From Pseudoalteromonas rubra (GTDB taxonomy: Bacteria > Pseudomonadota > Gammaproteobacteria > Enterobacterales > Alteromonadaceae): a stretch of 64,000 bases of DNA. The stretch spans positions 1,116,001 to 1,180,000 of the forward strand of contig NZ_CP013612.1 in assembly GCF_001482385.1 (NCBI RefSeq). Direction: 5' to 3'. This document shows positions 62,125 to 64,000 of this stretch, in pieces. Each line of letters opens with the position of its first letter. Position 1 is the first letter of the stretch. Below the pieces are notes generated by a model that worked only from the letters and a program-made list of their open reading frames with translations, made no database searches and was not told the origin of the DNA. The translations under genes and the position numbers were made by a program.

Positions 62125-62982
62125 TTAACGAACCGTGAGCATATAATCTTCAACTTCACCATACTGAATATTGGTGCAGGCATTGTCTGAGCCGCCTCCT
62201 GCATCCAGCGCGACGCGCATCAGGGTGACACCATCGGGTGTGTTGTCAGGAACTGACAACGTGAATTTCACTGTATTGCCAGTGGTGCTGTTGTGTACCA
62301 GCTCATCGTTGTCAAACTGGCCGTTGTGGTTCCAGTCAACCCAAACTCGCGCTGCCAGCAAAGTTGGGTAGTTCGGGTCCAGTAAACCCGGTTTTATCTC
62401 GACATTGGCGTCACGATTGGCCCGCAAATTGAGGACCTTACCAGATACGAGCGTGTGTGCTGTGCTCCCTGACGCGTGAATAAAGTCATCTACTTTGACT
62501 TGCTCTATCCACTCCCACTCATTGTCGTAACTGTTGTTTGCGCAATACTTATTGGTCAGCACTGTGGTTTTGAGTGCAATCGCTTTGTACTCCGGTGGCA
62601 TAGTGGTACAGGCTTGATCCTGGCTAGTGCCGGCATACCAGCCGTATGGGTTGGTAAAGTCTTCATTGGCGAAGGTCGGGTATTGCGCATTACCGGCAGC
62701 AAGTGCTGAATCCGAAAGCCACAGTTGCTTGAGTTGATTGAGCTTTTCTTCTTTACTGATGATCTCGCGGGAGTCATACATCTGTTCCCACATTTCGACA
62801 AGTAGCCCGTCGTAACATTTTTTCAGCCAGTCATAGCGACCCTTGGCTTCTGCCACAGTGAGCATATCGCCCAGTTCGTTAAAATTGGCTTCTTCAATCG
62901 TATTGGCTGAGACGCTGCTGGTGGTGAGTGTGAGGCCACAGAGCACGGCAACCTGAGATAATCTAAATAACGTATTCATCAT
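62125..62982 (-). CDS. exported GEVED-domain protein D, block 2
   Basis: 285 residues, the same length as block 1 D. Signal peptide ending SSVSA; the helical half is kept (KKCYDGLLVEMWEQMYDSRE); GEVED domain with ARVWVDWNHNGQFDNDE and CTNIQYGEVEDYMLTV. Most change lies in the middle (YGWYAGTSQDQACTTMP against YDWTAGTSASDACTIMP). Spacing of 9 bases to C matches block 1. Confidence 0.75.
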   Translation of the reverse strand: MMNTLFRLSQVAVLCGLTLTTSSVSANTIEEANFNELGDMLTVAEAKGRYDWLKKCYDGLLVEMWEQMYDSREIISKEEKLNQLKQLWLSDSALAAGNAQYPTFANEDFTNPYGWYAGTSQDQACTTMPPEYKAIALKTTVLTNKYCANNSYDNEWEWIEQVKVDDFIHASGSTAHTLVSGKVLNLRANRDANVEIKPGLLDPNYPTLLAARVWVDWNHNGQFDNDELVHNSTTGNTVKFTLSVPDNTPDGVTLMRVALDAGGGSDNACTNIQYGEVEDYMLTVR

Positions 62983-62991
62983 TGTGTATCC

Positions 62992-64000
62992 TTACTTCAA
63001 AACATCACTGTAGGCACTGTAATCGCGATAGTAAGCCAGGTTAGCGGCTTCGTAATCGATGCAGTAGTTGCCCTCTGGGTTGCGCTCACAATAATCGACC
63101 AGGTCGGCAAACAGGTTGGCATTAGCCCGGCTGGCTGTTTCTATTTCTGACAGTTGATTGAGTTGTCCAGCGTTAAACTGAGAGGCGTAGTAGCGCTGCA
63201 AGTTCTTGGCTCGGCGATAGGTGAGACGTTCCTCAATCCAGCGCGAAGTCAGCTCTTTAACCACTAACTTAGTGAGATAGTTTATGGCTTCGTATCCTTG
63301 GGCCGGGATCAATTGCTGTAAGTTGGAACCAGAGTCCAGATACCTTGCAACATAAGTGTCTGTCACATTGAAGTCGTCCAGTGACTGAAACTGGTTGATA
63401 TAATCCGTTTTGAGATAATTGACCGCAGATTCAAAGAGGTTGAAGCAAGGTTCAGGATTCAGCAAAGTACAGCTCATGATCCCATTTGGGATGATCTGTA
63501 GCAGGCGATTTGGCTCGCCGCCACTTTGATAGCCACTGATGGTAATTTTAACGGATTGGCGTTTCTCATCGTCCAGCTTTTGCAGCTGGCCATCGACTTT
63601 GACCTTGCCTATCCAGTCCACGCTCAGATAACCACCAATGGTGCGTTTATCGCTCTCGTTGCGATAATCAATTTTCATATTGATCACTACATTGGAGCCA
63701 TAGGCAAAGCCTTGTATAAACCCATCACCAAGGTTTGCCGCCTTATTACCCGGGTAGGCCTGTGCCAGATCCAATGCAGCCTGTGTTGGCTGATAGCCAG
63801 CATCGGTTGACGGCATTAGGATCCGGGATTTGGGCTTTATTGAGGAATATACGGTATAGGTGCCGGTGTATTTGTCGGCGCTTATGTCTTTGGCATAGTT
63901 GGCACCGGCATCAACTCGTACAGCTGGAAACTTAAAGCCTGCGTCAACTTTTCCGTCAATCAGTTTTAATGCCTGCTCGTAGCCCAGGTCAACACCCACA
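62992..64000 (-). CDS. CDC/MACPF-like exported protein C, block 2 (partial, runs off the window)
   Basis: At least 335 residues; the N-terminus lies beyond the right edge. It matches block 1 C from the segment VDLGYEQALKLIDGKVDAGF onward, with GFIQGFAYGSNVVINMKIDY, YQSGGEPNRLLQIIPNG and the same C-terminus YYRDYSAYSDVLK. The GGD of the other copies is GGE here. Whether a second Hint gene precedes it cannot be seen. Confidence 0.7.
   Translation of the reverse strand, partial: VGVDLGYEQALKLIDGKVDAGFKFPAVRVDAGANYAKDISADKYTGTYTVYSSIKPKSRILMPSTDAGYQPTQAALDLAQAYPGNKAANLGDGFIQGFAYGSNVVINMKIDYRNESDKRTIGGYLSVDWIGKVKVDGQLQKLDDEKRQSVKITISGYQSGGEPNRLLQIIPNGIMSCTLLNPEPCFNLFESAVNYLKTDYINQFQSLDDFNVTDTYVARYLDSGSNLQQLIPAQGYEAINYLTKLVVKELTSRWIEERLTYRRAKNLQRYYASQFNAGQLNQLSEIETASRANANLFADLVDYCERNPEGNYCIDYEAANLAYYRDYSAYSDVLK

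Larger units (their letters stand above)
48640..64000 (-). repeat. tandem duplication of the C-D-B-A block
   Basis: Copy 1 48640-53372, copy 2 59507-64000 and beyond, direct orientation. Gene order, gene lengths and gaps (9, 11 and 60 bases) are the same in both, including the B-A hairpin and the hairpin after A. The M4 and Hint genes lie between. B is by eye the most conserved pair and A the most diverged. Confidence 0.9.

Overview
The window looks like chromosome from a marine gammaproteobacterium of the Alteromonadales, most like Pseudoalteromonas. This is an inference from gene content: many Sec-exported proteases with PKD, chitin-binding and GlyGly-CTERM modules, a TonB-dependent receptor, c-di-GMP and two-component regulators, and an integron of the Vibrio/Pseudoalteromonas type. 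No database was searched; all family names come from motifs read in the translations.

Layout. 1-2.3 kb: a UDP-galactopyranose mutase gene and a galactofuranosyltransferase-like gene. 2.3-11.1 kb: a secreted metzincin, a small exported protein, a periplasmic binding-protein-like gene, and a chymotrypsin-fold protease with PKD and chitin-binding modules, followed by a possible regulator and a TPR protein. 11.1-25.5 kb: housekeeping and signalling genes, comprising a LysR regulator divergent from an FMN reductase, tRNA-Ala(GGC), a cupin, a hybrid histidine kinase, a di-haem peroxidase overlapping a PAS-GGDEF-EAL gene, a DUF3293 protein, an exported DJ-1/PfpI-TPR protein, a winged-helix regulator, a GNAT and an OmpR-type two-component pair. 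25.9-30.9 kb: a relict chromosomal integron. It has a truncated integrase gene that still carries a LexA-type box, divergent cassettes (DUF1772-like, a membrane protein, a small exported protein, DUF2834-like) and attC sites; one attC is split by an IS903-like and an IS10-like element.

31-48.3 kb is accessory and secretory: a BSP-family metalloprotease, a beta-helix/FG-GAP protein, a second frameshifted IS903-like copy, an AT-rich 1.1-kaa secreted protein, an ISAs1 remnant, a metzincin with a possible membrane-anchored chaperone, a tectonin-like protein and a TonB receptor.

48.6-64 kb holds the most interesting system. A four-gene block is present twice in the same orientation and with the same intergenic spacing. 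Each block encodes three exported proteins that share the core motifs of the MACPF/cholesterol-dependent cytolysin fold, called here A, B and C, plus a GEVED-domain protein called D. Transcription runs leftward in the order C-D-B-A. Between the two blocks lie a thermolysin-type (M4) protease with GEVED-like domains and a Hint-domain protein. Both blocks carry a 12-bp RNA hairpin between B and A that has a compensatory base-pair change. I infer a multi-component, possibly protease-activated, CDC-like pore-forming system. The second block runs off the right edge of the window.
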